The notes beneath the pieces are model-generated. The model made no database searches, had not been told where the DNA came from, and worked only from the letters and a program-made list of their open reading frames with translations. Of a DNA stretch of 53,263 bases, positions 9,209 through 19,550 are shown in pieces (the first letter of the stretch is position 1; each line of letters opens with the position of its first letter). The position numbers and the translations under genes are program-made. The stretch is from NCBI GenBank assembly GCA_001931905.2, contig MSJI02000414.1, positions 1-53,263 of the forward strand, written 5' to 3'. This stretch comes from Cladosporium sp. IMV 00045 (lineage: Eukaryota > Ascomycota > Dothideomycetes > Cladosporiales > Cladosporiaceae).

Positions 9209-9782
9209 TTACTCGACGTTGGAGGAGTCTGCGCCGGCGGTGGAGCCGGGCACGGATATGCTGGGGTCGACGGCGATCATCTCGGCGAGGATGTCGAGGA
9301 TGGGCTGAGGGAGAGTTAGCTATATTCCGCGCATGATCGTAGGCGCTGCTACATACCTTGGGCACGGTCTTGTCGTAGATGGTGATGAGCTCTCTGGGTT
9401 GAGGGTAGACCTTGAGGGCCTTGTAGAAGCACAGCGCAGCGTCGACGGGGTCGGAGCCGTCCTGGCACATTCCCTCACCGCGAGCGACCTCCTGCATGAA
9501 GTAGCCCTCAGTCTCCTCGGGGTCTCTGGGGAAGCCCTCCTCGTTTGCCTCCTGGACGGCCTGCTTGATCTTCTCCTTCTGGCCCTGCTCGGCGGCCTTG
9601 GCCTCCTCCTCCTTCGCCTTGTGCACCTTCTTGTGTTGCTTCTTGAGCGACTTGCGGAACTCGGGGTCTGAGCGACGGCGGTAGTCGAAGTACACGGCGT
9701 AGGCGAGAGCACCGGCCGCGAGAGTGCCGGCGGTTGCGAGGATGACAGTTGATGTCGAGATCTGCTGGTTCTGGGAGGCCAT
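9209..9782 (-). CDS. TOM20: Mitochondrial import receptor Tom20
   Basis: Outer-membrane receptor of the TOM complex that recognises presequences of imported proteins. Two exons: 9782-9357 and 9304-9209, with a 52-nt intron (donor GTATGT, acceptor CCTCAG). The spliced product is 173 aa. The N-terminus has a hydrophobic anchor (about residues 11-31), then a YFDYRRR basic stop-transfer. A charged coiled stretch follows (KKQHKKVHKAKEEEAK), then the TPR-like receptor domain with GYFMQEVARGE, DPVDAALCFYKALKVYPQP and ELITIYDKTVP. Exon 2 supplies PILDILAEMIAVDPS and a short tail. It is divergent from EXO84. Confidence 0.93.
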
Positions 9783-10120
9783 TGTGTAGAAGTGTGAGGC
9801 GTCGACGGGTCGGATTAAAAGCGTCTCCTGATTCAGAAAAGTCCAGCGACGAAGGCGAAGATGAGCGCGAGGCGGTTTTGTGTGGTTTTCGTGAAGGGTG
9901 ATCAGTTGTATGTTTCAATGTTTCGATGGACATGCCCCGAAGATTTGTTGCCAGCGCGGTTCAACCCGCCTGATCCCCGGGTGTCGAGCTACGGAGGCGT
10001 TGCGTAGCTCAGCTTAGTCCACCATCTACATGTACCGATCGGCCAGCACATGCGCATATACAATACAATATCCATAGCCGATCCGGCATAACGCCCACGG
10101 CAGAGCAAAACAATCCAATC
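9783..10120. promoter_or_regulatory. Shared divergent promoter, TOM20 / EXO84
   Basis: A 338-bp head-to-head spacer. It contains an 8-bp perfect dyad, GAGCTACG (9986-9993) and CGTAGCTC (10003-10010), separated by 9 bp. I do not recognise a factor for it. Confidence 0.4.
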
Positions 10121-12283
10121 ATGTCGGAAGACAAGAAAGGCTTGTCGCTGCGGCGGAAGAAAACGACCACCCGCCCAACCATATCGGCACCGAGACAGAT
10201 ACAACCACGCGATCGCAGCACCGACTCCGGATGGGATGCTCAACGAACGGGATCAGCAACAAGCGGCCTGACCGTACCGCGGCCTCGAGAGGCTCGACCA
10301 AGTTTTGCGAGCGGCGGCGGCGGCGATACTACCAGTGACCTTGTCAAGCGAAGATACAGCACTCGATTCGCAGCACTACCCCAGGACGCAACAGCTGGAC
10401 TTGTCCCTCCGGTGCCCACTCTACCCAATATCCCAGCACAGTACACCCGAGGAGCGAGCAAAAGCCCATCAAGAGACGGACGGAGCCAAAGTCGCGGGCC
10501 TGGACCACTCAAAGTAGACGCGCGAGCACTTGGAGACCCCAAGCTTCAGGCGGACAAATATGTTCAAAATCTACTGGCCGATGCGTCTGAGGGTGACATT
10601 CAGGCATATCAACAAGAATTGCAAAATCTCAAAGCACACACCAGTGCAGACTTGCAGCACAATGTCTATCAAAACCGGACACAATTCATTAGGATCTCCA
10701 AGGAGGCCGACAAGCTGAAGTCGGAAATGCAAACATTGAGGACACTCATGGGCGAATTGACTGGCATTTTGGGCCATGCTACGAACTCTGGCGGTGCAGA
10801 ACTCAGTACTTCCACTGCAGCATCTCTCGCAGAAAGGAAGCGTGCCAATAGGAGCAGTGTCGCTAACCTGGAAGCTATGTGGACTACGCATCTCCAAACG
10901 CTGTGGAAGAGAGTCGAGGGAAGCCAGAAATACCTCCCTGCGCTTCCTGGCCGACATATCGTGATGGAGAGTCAAAGATGGGTAGAATTGAACGCGGCGA
11001 CCTGGAAGCCTAGGAGACGAGTGGTACTAGTCCTTCTGAACGACCATCTACTCGTCGCAAGCGAGAAGAAACGCCATGATATGCTGCCTGGCCAAGGCTC
11101 CAATTCAAGCCCGAGAAGTAATCGTCAAAGCGTGTACAACCCTCAGTCACAGACAATGCTGGTTGCGGACAGATGTTGGAACTTGCAAGATGTTTCTCTC
11201 GCGGACCTCAGTGGAACCCAAGCTCAAGCCGTTGGGCGCCAAAAAGAGAACGATGCCGTCAGAAATGCCATCAACATCCGCGCTGGAAATGAAAGTTTTA
11301 CATATGCCACTTCAGACACGGCCGAGAAAGCCGGCATGCTCGTTGCTTTCCGCAAAGCTCAGGAAGATTTGCGCAAGCAAACAGCGATTGAACATGGCGA
11401 ACGGGAAAGGGCTGTCGACGAACTGGCAATGCTCACAGGAAAAGACCCTCGCTCCTTGAAGAAGGCCGCCGCTGCAGCAATGGAACGCGCCGACAACGCC
11501 GATGCGAAATCAGGTGGGCTTAACAGAAGCAACTCCGTTCTCGTCGATGCCGAAGGTCGCCAGCAAAGCATACGTAACGTGGAAGCCCAGATTGACGGCC
11601 TGGACATCGACATCGCTCTGCAGAGGTTTGAAGAAGCAGTTGGCAAGGTGGAAAAATTACGTAAGCTCGCTCGCAGCATTAAGGGCAACGCGATCGCGCA
11701 GGAGATCATTTCCTCCAAAGTCAACGAGCGCGCCTCTCGCCTCGCGTCTTCGATCGCCCGCCAGTTATCCCAAACTTCTGGAGGCGCGGAAAAGACGAGA
11801 GAAAATGTGCACTGGTTGCTACGTCTGGGCTTCGAAGAGCTAGCACGCTCGCGCTACCTCGATGCTCGTACCGAGACACTCCGTCTGCGCACGCGACAGC
11901 TGCCTTTCCGGGGTGCTCTCCCGCCATACCTGCACGCCCTGTCCTATGTCACATTCACCATGCTCGTCCACACTTTCCGTACATTCAACGCCAGCTTCCC
12001 CTCCACGTCCGGCTCTGCGGCAGTTAAGTGGGCCAAAGAGCGAGTGGACGAGTTCAACGCGGCGCTTCAGAGGCATCTCGGTTCTGTCGAGTGGGGCAGC
12101 GAGGTGTGGGACGACTGTGTGAGCGTGGTGAGGGAGCAAGCGCAGGTCTTGAGCGAAGTTGGCGTGGACTTCAAAGGTCTTGTCGCTCAAGGGCTGGATC
12201 AGGTCGCGAAGGCGTCGAGGAAGGAGGGCAGGGAAAGGGTGCGGAGGAGCATGGGCGGTGCGGCAGTTGGTGTTGGTGCTTGA
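10121..12283 (+). CDS. EXO84: Exocyst complex component Exo84
   Basis: Subunit of the octameric exocyst that tethers secretory vesicles to the plasma membrane. Single exon, 720 aa. The N-terminal ~130 residues are basic, Ser/Pro-rich and probably disordered. The Vps51/Exo84-type coiled coil runs from about 140 to 220 (KYVQNLLADASEGDIQAYQQ, then KEADKLKSEMQTLRTLMGEL). A PH-like domain follows at about 275-420 (RHIVMESQRWVELNA, RRVVLVLLNDHLLVASEKKR), then the helical cullin-repeat-like C-terminal rods (IDIALQRFEEAVGKVEKLRK). The ATG at 10121 is the first in the frame. It is divergent from TOM20. Confidence 0.93.
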   Translation: MSEDKKGLSLRRKKTTTRPTISAPRQIQPRDRSTDSGWDAQRTGSATSGLTVPRPREARPSFASGGGGDTTSDLVKRRYSTRFAALPQDATAGLVPPVPTLPNIPAQYTRGASKSPSRDGRSQSRGPGPLKVDARALGDPKLQADKYVQNLLADASEGDIQAYQQELQNLKAHTSADLQHNVYQNRTQFIRISKEADKLKSEMQTLRTLMGELTGILGHATNSGGAELSTSTAASLAERKRANRSSVANLEAMWTTHLQTLWKRVEGSQKYLPALPGRHIVMESQRWVELNAATWKPRRRVVLVLLNDHLLVASEKKRHDMLPGQGSNSSPRSNRQSVYNPQSQTMLVADRCWNLQDVSLADLSGTQAQAVGRQKENDAVRNAINIRAGNESFTYATSDTAEKAGMLVAFRKAQEDLRKQTAIEHGERERAVDELAMLTGKDPRSLKKAAAAAMERADNADAKSGGLNRSNSVLVDAEGRQQSIRNVEAQIDGLDIDIALQRFEEAVGKVEKLRKLARSIKGNAIAQEIISSKVNERASRLASSIARQLSQTSGGAEKTRENVHWLLRLGFEELARSRYLDARTETLRLRTRQLPFRGALPPYLHALSYVTFTMLVHTFRTFNASFPSTSGSAAVKWAKERVDEFNAALQRHLGSVEWGSEVWDDCVSVVREQAQVLSEVGVDFKGLVAQGLDQVAKASRKEGRERVRRSMGGAAVGVGA

Positions 12284-14064
12284 TCTTAGACGAAATGAAC
12301 GCTTCAACCGACTAATGGACGATTTTTAATTGCAATGCATACAACACTTCTTCGACTCCGTTCACCGCAATGATGCTACTATCCATCAATCAGGGCACCA
12401 TGATTCCAATCATTCCAATTGCCCTCGCAACGTAGAGACGAGAATGAATCCCAGCGACTTAAGACCGCAAGCGAACATGCCGAGGCGCTCGGACGGCGGA
12501 CATTATCGACCACACAGAAAGCGGCATTGAGCCAATTGATTGATTCGCTCGCTTGACTATCCGCGAGGAGGGGGGAACGAAAAAGCGACAGGTTCAAAAA
12601 AGCGACTCGCAGTGGAATACGCGACACGGCCTGGCTCCCCCTGCGGGCCTGCAGTGGTGACCTGGTCGTCACACACACAAAACCGCAGCCCTCACCCAAG
12701 GCCGAGGCTTGTGGGTCCCCGGCTTCCTTCCGCCGACAGCCGCGGACCTCACCCTTGCAACAGACATGCTTGCGACTTCTGCCAATTCCTCCTCCTTCAC
12801 CGGTCGATATGGCTTGTTGGACCGACGTCGACCGGCTCTCTTCACGCCCTCGCTTCAATGCGATTGGTACCCACTTGCTGTGAGTATGCCGGACGCCGGC
12901 TCCGATCACACCTGGTAGGCGTCGTCGAGGCGTCTCGGCATTCACGAGACAAGAGGGAGGGCAAAGAGGGGATCCTCTGGTCAATATCATCTCGTGACCT
13001 GAACGACCAGAGGCGAAGGATCAACGTCTATGCCACCATTCCATTCCTCCAATGCCAATCCGCACGTACGAGCGCGATTCGTGCGAGAAGGAACGACGCC
13101 TTCACATGACTAACAGCCCGTGAAAGGCCAACAAATGATTGATCGCCCGCGCCATAATATACCAACCCGCTCGTGCAAATCAACTGGCGTTCCTGGGCAA
13201 TCCAACCACCGGCGCTTAAAAGGCCGGCGAAGGAATCCGGTCACCTCAACAAACCCGACATTGGCTCGACATGGTAATATAAAACAAATCAATTGACCAA
13301 GATGCGACTGCGGAAAAATCAAACATCCGTTGCCCTCTGTGATCCGCCACTACTACTACCCATGAACCAACAAAAGTGCCACTCGCATCATGCATCCATC
13401 CAAGGCCTGAGCCCTCGCCGCCTTGCGTTGCCCTGTCTCTGTGGGCCTGTCACTCTTGCCCTTCCCTGCTATGCCGGACCCGTTTCCCCTGTCCCTGTCC
13501 TTCTTGTCCTTGTGCCTGAGCGCCGTCTCCCACTCTCTCCGCAACATCGGCAGAGCGAGCCGAGTGTTGTGCAGCCTGTATGAACCGCAGCGGCCACCGC
13601 TCATGTGATTGCGGCTAAACGGGTGGAGGATCCGGGAGGGACTCCTTCGAAAGGGAAAGCTGCGCGCTAGATTTTGATTGATTGTGTTGGATGATAGCCG
13701 TGTGTGCGTGTGTGCGTGTGTGTGGTTGGATCGACCGCAGGACTGACTATCGATACTGTCAAAGAAGAGGATCGTCGCCCGTGCCAAACCATTCGAATCG
13801 AACTACCGGCAAACCGCATTACCCTCGTAATCACTCCATCCGATCTGGGAGGTGAGATGAGATATCATGGTTCTGCATAAGGATCGCGATTCTAGAACCG
13901 CCGCTAAACGCCGAAAAGACAAAGCCGCCAATCCCATATATCTGTATGTCCGAATTGCCAAATCCTCCAACGTCCACCAGGCAGGCAGTGGCTGGTCCAA
14001 ACCGTTCTTCTGCTTGCTAGGCGACGCCCGCCCGCTCCCTCCGCCGCGAAAAAGCCATGCATCA
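12284..14064. other. 1.8 kb gene-free interval between convergent genes
   Basis: It lies between the 3' ends of EXO84 (+) and the zinc-finger gene (-). Both strands have frames of 190-200 codons around 12.4-13.1 kb, but they are rich in Cys, Arg and Trp in a way typical of non-coding DNA and match no family. A (TG)n/(TGTGCG)n microsatellite is at about 13700-13725. The gap is long for convergent genes here, so a non-coding transcript or long 3' UTR is possible. Confidence 0.45.
13700..13725. repeat. TG-rich microsatellite
   Basis: A short run of TG and TGTGCG units within the non-coding gap downstream of the zinc-finger gene. Confidence 0.8.
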
Positions 14065-15390
14065 CTACCTCAATTGCATCGGGTAGCGAAGTGGGGACGA
14101 CGCAGACGACGGCGGGTTCACCACGTAGGATGACGAGCGATGCGCGCTTGATCGACGGTTCTTGGACGACTGTTTCTTGACCTCTGTTCGGTTCGGGCAT
14201 CCGTCTGCGAAGTGCCTGGTTGGTTTTTTTGTTTTGTCAGAATGCCGTCATCAAGCAAGGTGCAGAGAGTAGTGTCGGAGGACTTTCTTACCTGGTGAGA
14301 GTATCTTTGCGCGCGAACGTGTTGCCACACAGGGAGCATTGATGCTCCTTTTCTTTGTAGTGCACCTGCGACGTGTCAGCGATCTGGAAGTCGTAGGATC
14401 CATTTTCATCAGTTGGGCAGGGTGACCCACACTTTTCTGGTGGCGCGCTAGATCCGTCTTCCTCGCGAATCCGAGGGTGCAGTCCGCGAAATCGCACTTG
14501 TGAGCTTTGCTCTTCTCCGGGTCGTGGGAGTCCATGTGAGTCCGCAGGCGACTCATTCCATCGAACGTCTTGCTGCACGTCTCGCACTGTACCCTTGTAT
14601 TGTCGGGTGTCGTGAAGCCGCGCGCGTTGTGGGCGTCCGGGCTCATCATTCGCGAGTCGTGGCTCATTGGAAGCGGATCGATGTCGTACGAACGATCAGA
14701 GTCGTAGGCCGCATTCATGTCTTCGGGAGGCTGCTCGAATGAACCCATCGACGTAGAGTATGGTTTGTGCGCCCACGCGGGGTCTGTCGTATAATGCTCT
14801 GACGGCGGGTATCTTGAGGCACTGTGCATGGCGCGTTCGAACATGTATTGCGCATTGTAAGGCGGAGTGTTGGATTGATCCTCGACCTTGACGAAAGGTG
14901 CCTGGTTTGGGTATGGCGATGGAAGAGATGAGACATGCGTGCATGAACTACCGTCTGATCGACTTGGCGACAGTTGCTGGTAATCAGCAAGTCCTGGGCT
15001 GGGTTGCTGCCAGACAGGATTTTCAGAGGCTGGTACTGATGCGTTGTCACTGGGAGCATGCGATCCCGCTGCGTAAGGAGAGACATAAGCAGAGCCCGCG
15101 GGATTACCATGAGGAGCTCTCCAAGGTCCAGATGGGTTCTGATACTCGGAAGCTGATCCATACAAGTGAGCCCTCGCAAGCGCTTGTGGTTCATAAATGG
15201 ATGAAGGAATCGGTTGAGGCCATGGCGCCGAAGCTTCTCTCGTTCCGGGCATGAGTGACATGTTTTGCGATGGAAGTCCGTGAGGTAAAGTGTAGTCCGA
15301 ATACGATTGATCAGGCTGCGGCGTTTGCTGTGAAGTATTTCTTCTCCTGTAAGGCATCGCGCTCAGATTGAAGCTCATGTCGTTCGGCAT
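14065..15390 (-). CDS. C2H2 zinc-finger transcription factor
   Basis: Putative nuclear DNA-binding regulator. Three exons: 15390-14431, 14365-14292 and 14215-14065; introns of 65 nt (GTGGGT...GCAG) and 76 nt (GTAAGA...CCAG). The spliced product is 394 aa. The first ~265 residues are Ser/Pro/Gln/Tyr-rich low-complexity sequence. Finger 1 is C269-x2-C-x12-H285-x3-H289. Finger 2 (CDFADC...HQKSVH) is completed only after splicing, since intron 1 falls between its two histidines. Finger 3 is CSLCGNTFARKDTLTRHFADGC, a C2HC variant (H346, C351). The tail is basic (KKQSSKNRRSSAHR). The start ATG at 15390 has CAACAATGCC context. The target genes cannot be told from sequence. Confidence 0.85.
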
Positions 15391-16242
15391 TGTTGGTTCA
15401 GCTGCCAGCAAACAGAGTGCTTGATTGAATGAACAAGAACTTGGGTTGTACAATCGCGAGATGATCTCTTATGAGATTTGGGAGTCACATCTTCAACACA
15501 AAGATGCCAAAATTGGACTTGGGCAGTGTTAAGGTGTTCTGTTGTGATTGCAAGGTTGCAACGAAGTCATAGGAGACAACACCTACCAAGAACAGTGCCG
15601 CGTACCAAAGTCGCCTAGACCCAACCCATGTGAGGGCGATCAAAGAGCCTGAGGGCCTATGCAGTGTGGCGGACACCGGATGATTTGGGATAGCGTATAG
15701 TCTAGGTCATGCATGAAATTGCTCAAATGCGGCTATGGTATCAACAGCATTAGACCCGCAGTGGACGGGCTTTTGTTGGTATGTTCAGTCGACTATCGAC
15801 AGCCTAAGGTTGCGTAGGCTATGCTGCAACGAAATATTGTCAGGCTATAGCTTGTCGTGCGCAGTGTGGCCATGCTGCAGCGTTAAGACCTGTCTTTGCA
15901 TGGGAGGGGACTCCTGCCGTTGCCGTCAACGTACTAGATGCAAATGGCGTCTATTCGCTGCTTGGCGCGTCCCGACGATACGGCTCGCAATCCACGCCGG
16001 TGCTTTTCGCACTGCCTTAGGACGGGGTACATAGACGCGCCGCAGCAATGTCGATGTTCACGTTAGCCAGTAGTGCATCATCGTTTGTAAAGCTGCCGCG
16101 TTTGGAGCTGCACCTCATGCATGATAGATCGGGCCTGGCGGCTAACAATTCGTTCACAATCCCGGAAGCTCTGTCTTCGCCAACAATCTCCACACCGGTG
16201 AATTTATGCTGCATTGTGGTTGTGTGTTGGTGTATACCTCTT
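15391..16242. promoter_or_regulatory. Upstream region of the zinc-finger gene
   Basis: 850 bp between the zinc-finger ATG and the stop of the TRP-like channel gene, both on the minus strand. I see no gene and no named motif. The 99- and 91-codon frames near 16.0 kb overlap on opposite strands and look random. Confidence 0.4.
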
Positions 16243-19221
16243 TCAAGCCTCAGGCGAGTTCTTCGAGTAGCCTTGTGCCTTTTCGCTTTCAATTAGACCC
16301 TCGACTGTGAGCAGCTGCGCTCTTAGACTGGTTGCAAGTGTTTCCAAGGTCTTCAATCTGTCTTGGGACTTTGAGGCTCTCGTAGAGCTTTCCGTGAATT
16401 GATTGTCGGAAGTAACGGATGCTTGCCCATCGAGCTCGGATTCAGGCGTTTCCGTCAGAGACAGAGGCTCTGTTGATCTGCTCGACGTTTGGCGTCGCAT
16501 CAAAGACGGGGTTAGACCTGGCTTCGTCGAGCCGATTATGATTCCGGTCTCTTTCTGGTGCTGAAAGAGTCTTCGGCAGTTCTCGTAGGCCAATATGAGC
16601 GCCACCAACGGCCAGTGAGTTACTTTCAGTAGCGTGATGCGACATGCACGTAAATCATCAGGCGCGATAAAGAGCCGCAGTGGCCGTAAGAGCAAGGGAA
16701 GAAGATTCTGTTGGCACCATGTTAGCTTGGCGGAGATACATTGCCTCGTGCAAATCACATGCGTGTAGTTAGCTCGAGGTCAACTAGGATCGAGGTGCCA
16801 ATAGTATCACGAGCTTTGAGAAAACCAACACTTCAATATTGAGTGCCACATCCCATTCGCCAAAGCAGCCAGCTCTCGACACGCATCATATACAGGCTGT
16901 GTTCACCTCGCCTTTTGATAAAGAAAGAGGTACTAGTACAATCACGGAAGGACGTTTTGCTTCAATGAAAATGGACTTACCAGCGGCGGGAGAAAGTACG
17001 TCAAGCGATTGGAAGCCGAGGCCTCGAGAACGTAGACCGAGTAGCTACATGCACTGCCATCAGTATCGCCCGTGGCGCAATTAGAAAGCAAAGGCCACTC
17101 ACACGAACAAATACTCATCCCGGGCGTGCTCCATGACCTATGAGTACAAGGCAGATGCCGTTAGCCTATAGTTAGTGCCGGCGCTTACAGAGACGCCAAG
17201 TTCATACCTTCTCGAGGCTGTTAGATAGCAAGCAAATTATGATTGTGAGTAACAGAAATTGCGTGAGTGCGCAAAATATTAGCATTAAGCCAGGACCTAG
17301 TGTCGGTGAGACCTTGACGCCATTAGCATTCATGCTTGGACTTGAAACACGATATATCCTCACCTTTTCCGCGACATCCTGAAATTCGAGGTCAGCATTG
17401 GACAACATACTTGACTGTGGGGAAAAGCGATGCTCACAAAGCCCAGATAGCTTGAACCAAAGAATACTTTGATCAAGATCCAGTTCATTTCTCGGAACGA
17501 GAATGTTCCACGGGCTAGAAATCCAAACGTCGTGTTGAATCCTCCAAGGAAATCAGTCTTCCTTTCGGCAAACAGTCCAACATGGACATACCTAGGTAAA
17601 GCACAAAGACAAGTCCGAGGAACTTGATGAAGTCTTTCGTCTGCATACAGTCAGAGATATTCAAGTTTTGATGAGTATCAAATTTCCCTACCATTTCCTT
17701 CAGGCACGGAAGAAGGGTACCGAAGTACGGATGCAGACTCAGCAGTGAACATATCCTGGCTACAAAGATCAGGTCAGCAACACGTCATCTTCCAGGCTAC
17801 ATTGCCTTTGCTTCACAACATGCGGTAGTTTGTGTTGACCCTGTCACATCTAAGTGTATGTAGGGTGACAAGCGAGTACGATTTTCGTCGACAGCTGGGA
17901 GCAATGGTATGGGACAACACATACTGTGAAGTTGTTAGCCTAACAGCCCAACAGCGCTGTTAATCAAGATACTTGCCGAACAAGAAAGAGGGCTTCAACA
18001 GAAAGGATGTCAAAAGCTGTATCGAGGACGACATGATTGCTGGTGCTCAGACCAACCATGCGACAAACGAAGAAGGACAGTCCTGTGGCAATGATGCCCA
18101 AGTCCCAGATAGCCCAGAAGTCGGCTGCATAGAAAGCCAGGCCAGCGTCATACATCTCTCCGAGCTCTGCCTCATTGTCAGCTTTCGTATGTTCTTTTCT
18201 GCTCAGGAGGCTATAGTCGCACCATTGTAAGTAAATGACACCAGCCATATGTACAGCATGACCTCGGTTGCGGTGACAGTATGGAAGGACTTCTCCACCA
18301 GGACCGTGTAGTAAAACGCCAAAAAGGCCGCAAAGAACAATACTTCGAAGCATTTGAGATACTGAGGGACGCGTAGCCTTGTGAACGGGTCGATCTGCTC
18401 TGGTCGATAGCGCGAGGCTTGCTTGATGGCTCGAGGACTCATGGTCTGCCAGAACATGATGTCGCCCTTCCATATGCCGTCAATGATACGCTGGACAGCT
18501 CTCTGGCTGAGAAATTTCTTCGACTCCGTCACGACGGCTACTTCCAAGGCGTTGAGGTTCTCGTAGTCTTTAGCAAATGACTCGTTCAGGTTTGCATCAG
18601 GCTGGTCATCTTGAAGGTTTTCGGGCTGGCTTTCTCTGCTCTCCAGCAGTGGTGACTCTTCACCAAGGTCAGGCTGTGCACTACCGTCTCGAGGATGTTT
18701 CTTTTGCACAAGATCCGTGCAAAGGTAATCGAGGGCGTCTCGCTCGTTCAGATGTGTGACAAATCTCCAAGCCACAAGTTCGCATGCAAGACTTCGGGTT
18801 GCCGTGATGCCTCGATCATCCTCGCCTTCAAGAGCGCTGAAATTTCCTTTCAAAACCCTGTCACTGCGTCAACTCAACAGTCCTCTCGAGGGAAATGTAC
18901 CGTGGACCAACGCTTACAGCAGTGCATGCACTGTCGCGGGGTGATGAACATTGTCCACCAAGTGCTTTACCAACGGATACAAGATTTTGGAGTATTGGGT
19001 TGAGCATAGCTCTTCGAATGAGTATGGTGCTGTAATAGCCTTGTTGAAATACCTATACACCCATAGAATTGGTTCAGCTCCTGCGGCAAACTTGATTGGG
19101 TTGCAGCTCGTATATGTACAAGCGCATTGTTTGTTTCTTACCGTGCGAGCTTCTTAACAACCGTGTCGAACTTTTCCGATGAGTTTATCATCGGCACTGA
19201 TGACTTTGAATTCGAGGCCAT
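16243..19221 (-). CDS. Yvc1-like TRP-family cation/calcium channel
   Basis: Polytopic channel of the fungal Yvc1 family, which in yeast releases Ca2+ from the vacuole. Twelve exons: 19221-19142, 19052-18918, 18863-18223, 18166-17977, 17755-17692, 17640-17592, 17541-17438, 17378-17364, 17312-17208, 17137-17103, 17044-16981, 16707-16243. All phases join to 648 aa. Family blocks seen: ACELVAWRFVTHLNERDALDYL (cytosolic N-terminal domain), a series of transmembrane helices, SLLSLHPYFGTLLPCLKEM, WILIKVFFGSSYLGF and HARDEYLFVYSVYVLEAS. Then comes RPLRLFIAPDDLRACRI and a Ser/Thr-rich tail. Intron 4 is read as GC-AG (GCAAGT), exon 8 is 15 nt, and intron 11 is 273 nt. The first exon is short and its start less certain. 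Confidence 0.86.
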
Positions 19222-19550
19222 GGCTGATGGGAAGTTGAATATAAGAGCTCCCGTCAATGGTGCACAAGTAATGGGTTTCAAGCGTGAAGGTGAAGGTGAT
19301 GTGAAGCGCTTGTGCACGGACGTTGACGCGCTGTCCAAGCCACCCGACGGATGATAGAGACAACGTCAAGCGTGTGTTGAATTCAGTGACATTCCTGCAA
19401 CATATGACCTACAAACGACAGACGGTAACAGATGCGTGATAATATACAGAAGGGTTTGCCATTATCTATGACAGCAGCTGGTAAAGTCTATATGCTACGC
19501 TGCTCTCACTACCACTTCATACTCCTAGCCTTTCATTTCATTAGAGCAGC
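19222..19550. other. Spacer between the TRP-like channel and RPN1
   Basis: 329 bp carrying the promoter of the channel gene and the 3' UTR of RPN1. An open frame continues upstream of the chosen ATG to about 19338, so an upstream exon cannot be excluded. Confidence 0.4.

Noticed and set aside
12379..13109. Opposing ~200-codon frames in the gap after EXO84
   Set aside because: Both strands are open at the same place with Cys/Arg/Trp-rich random composition, typical of GC-rich non-coding DNA.
16839..17084. 81-codon plus-strand frame near 17 kb
   Set aside because: It lies across intron 11 and exon 11 of the TRP-like channel gene and is only a shadow.
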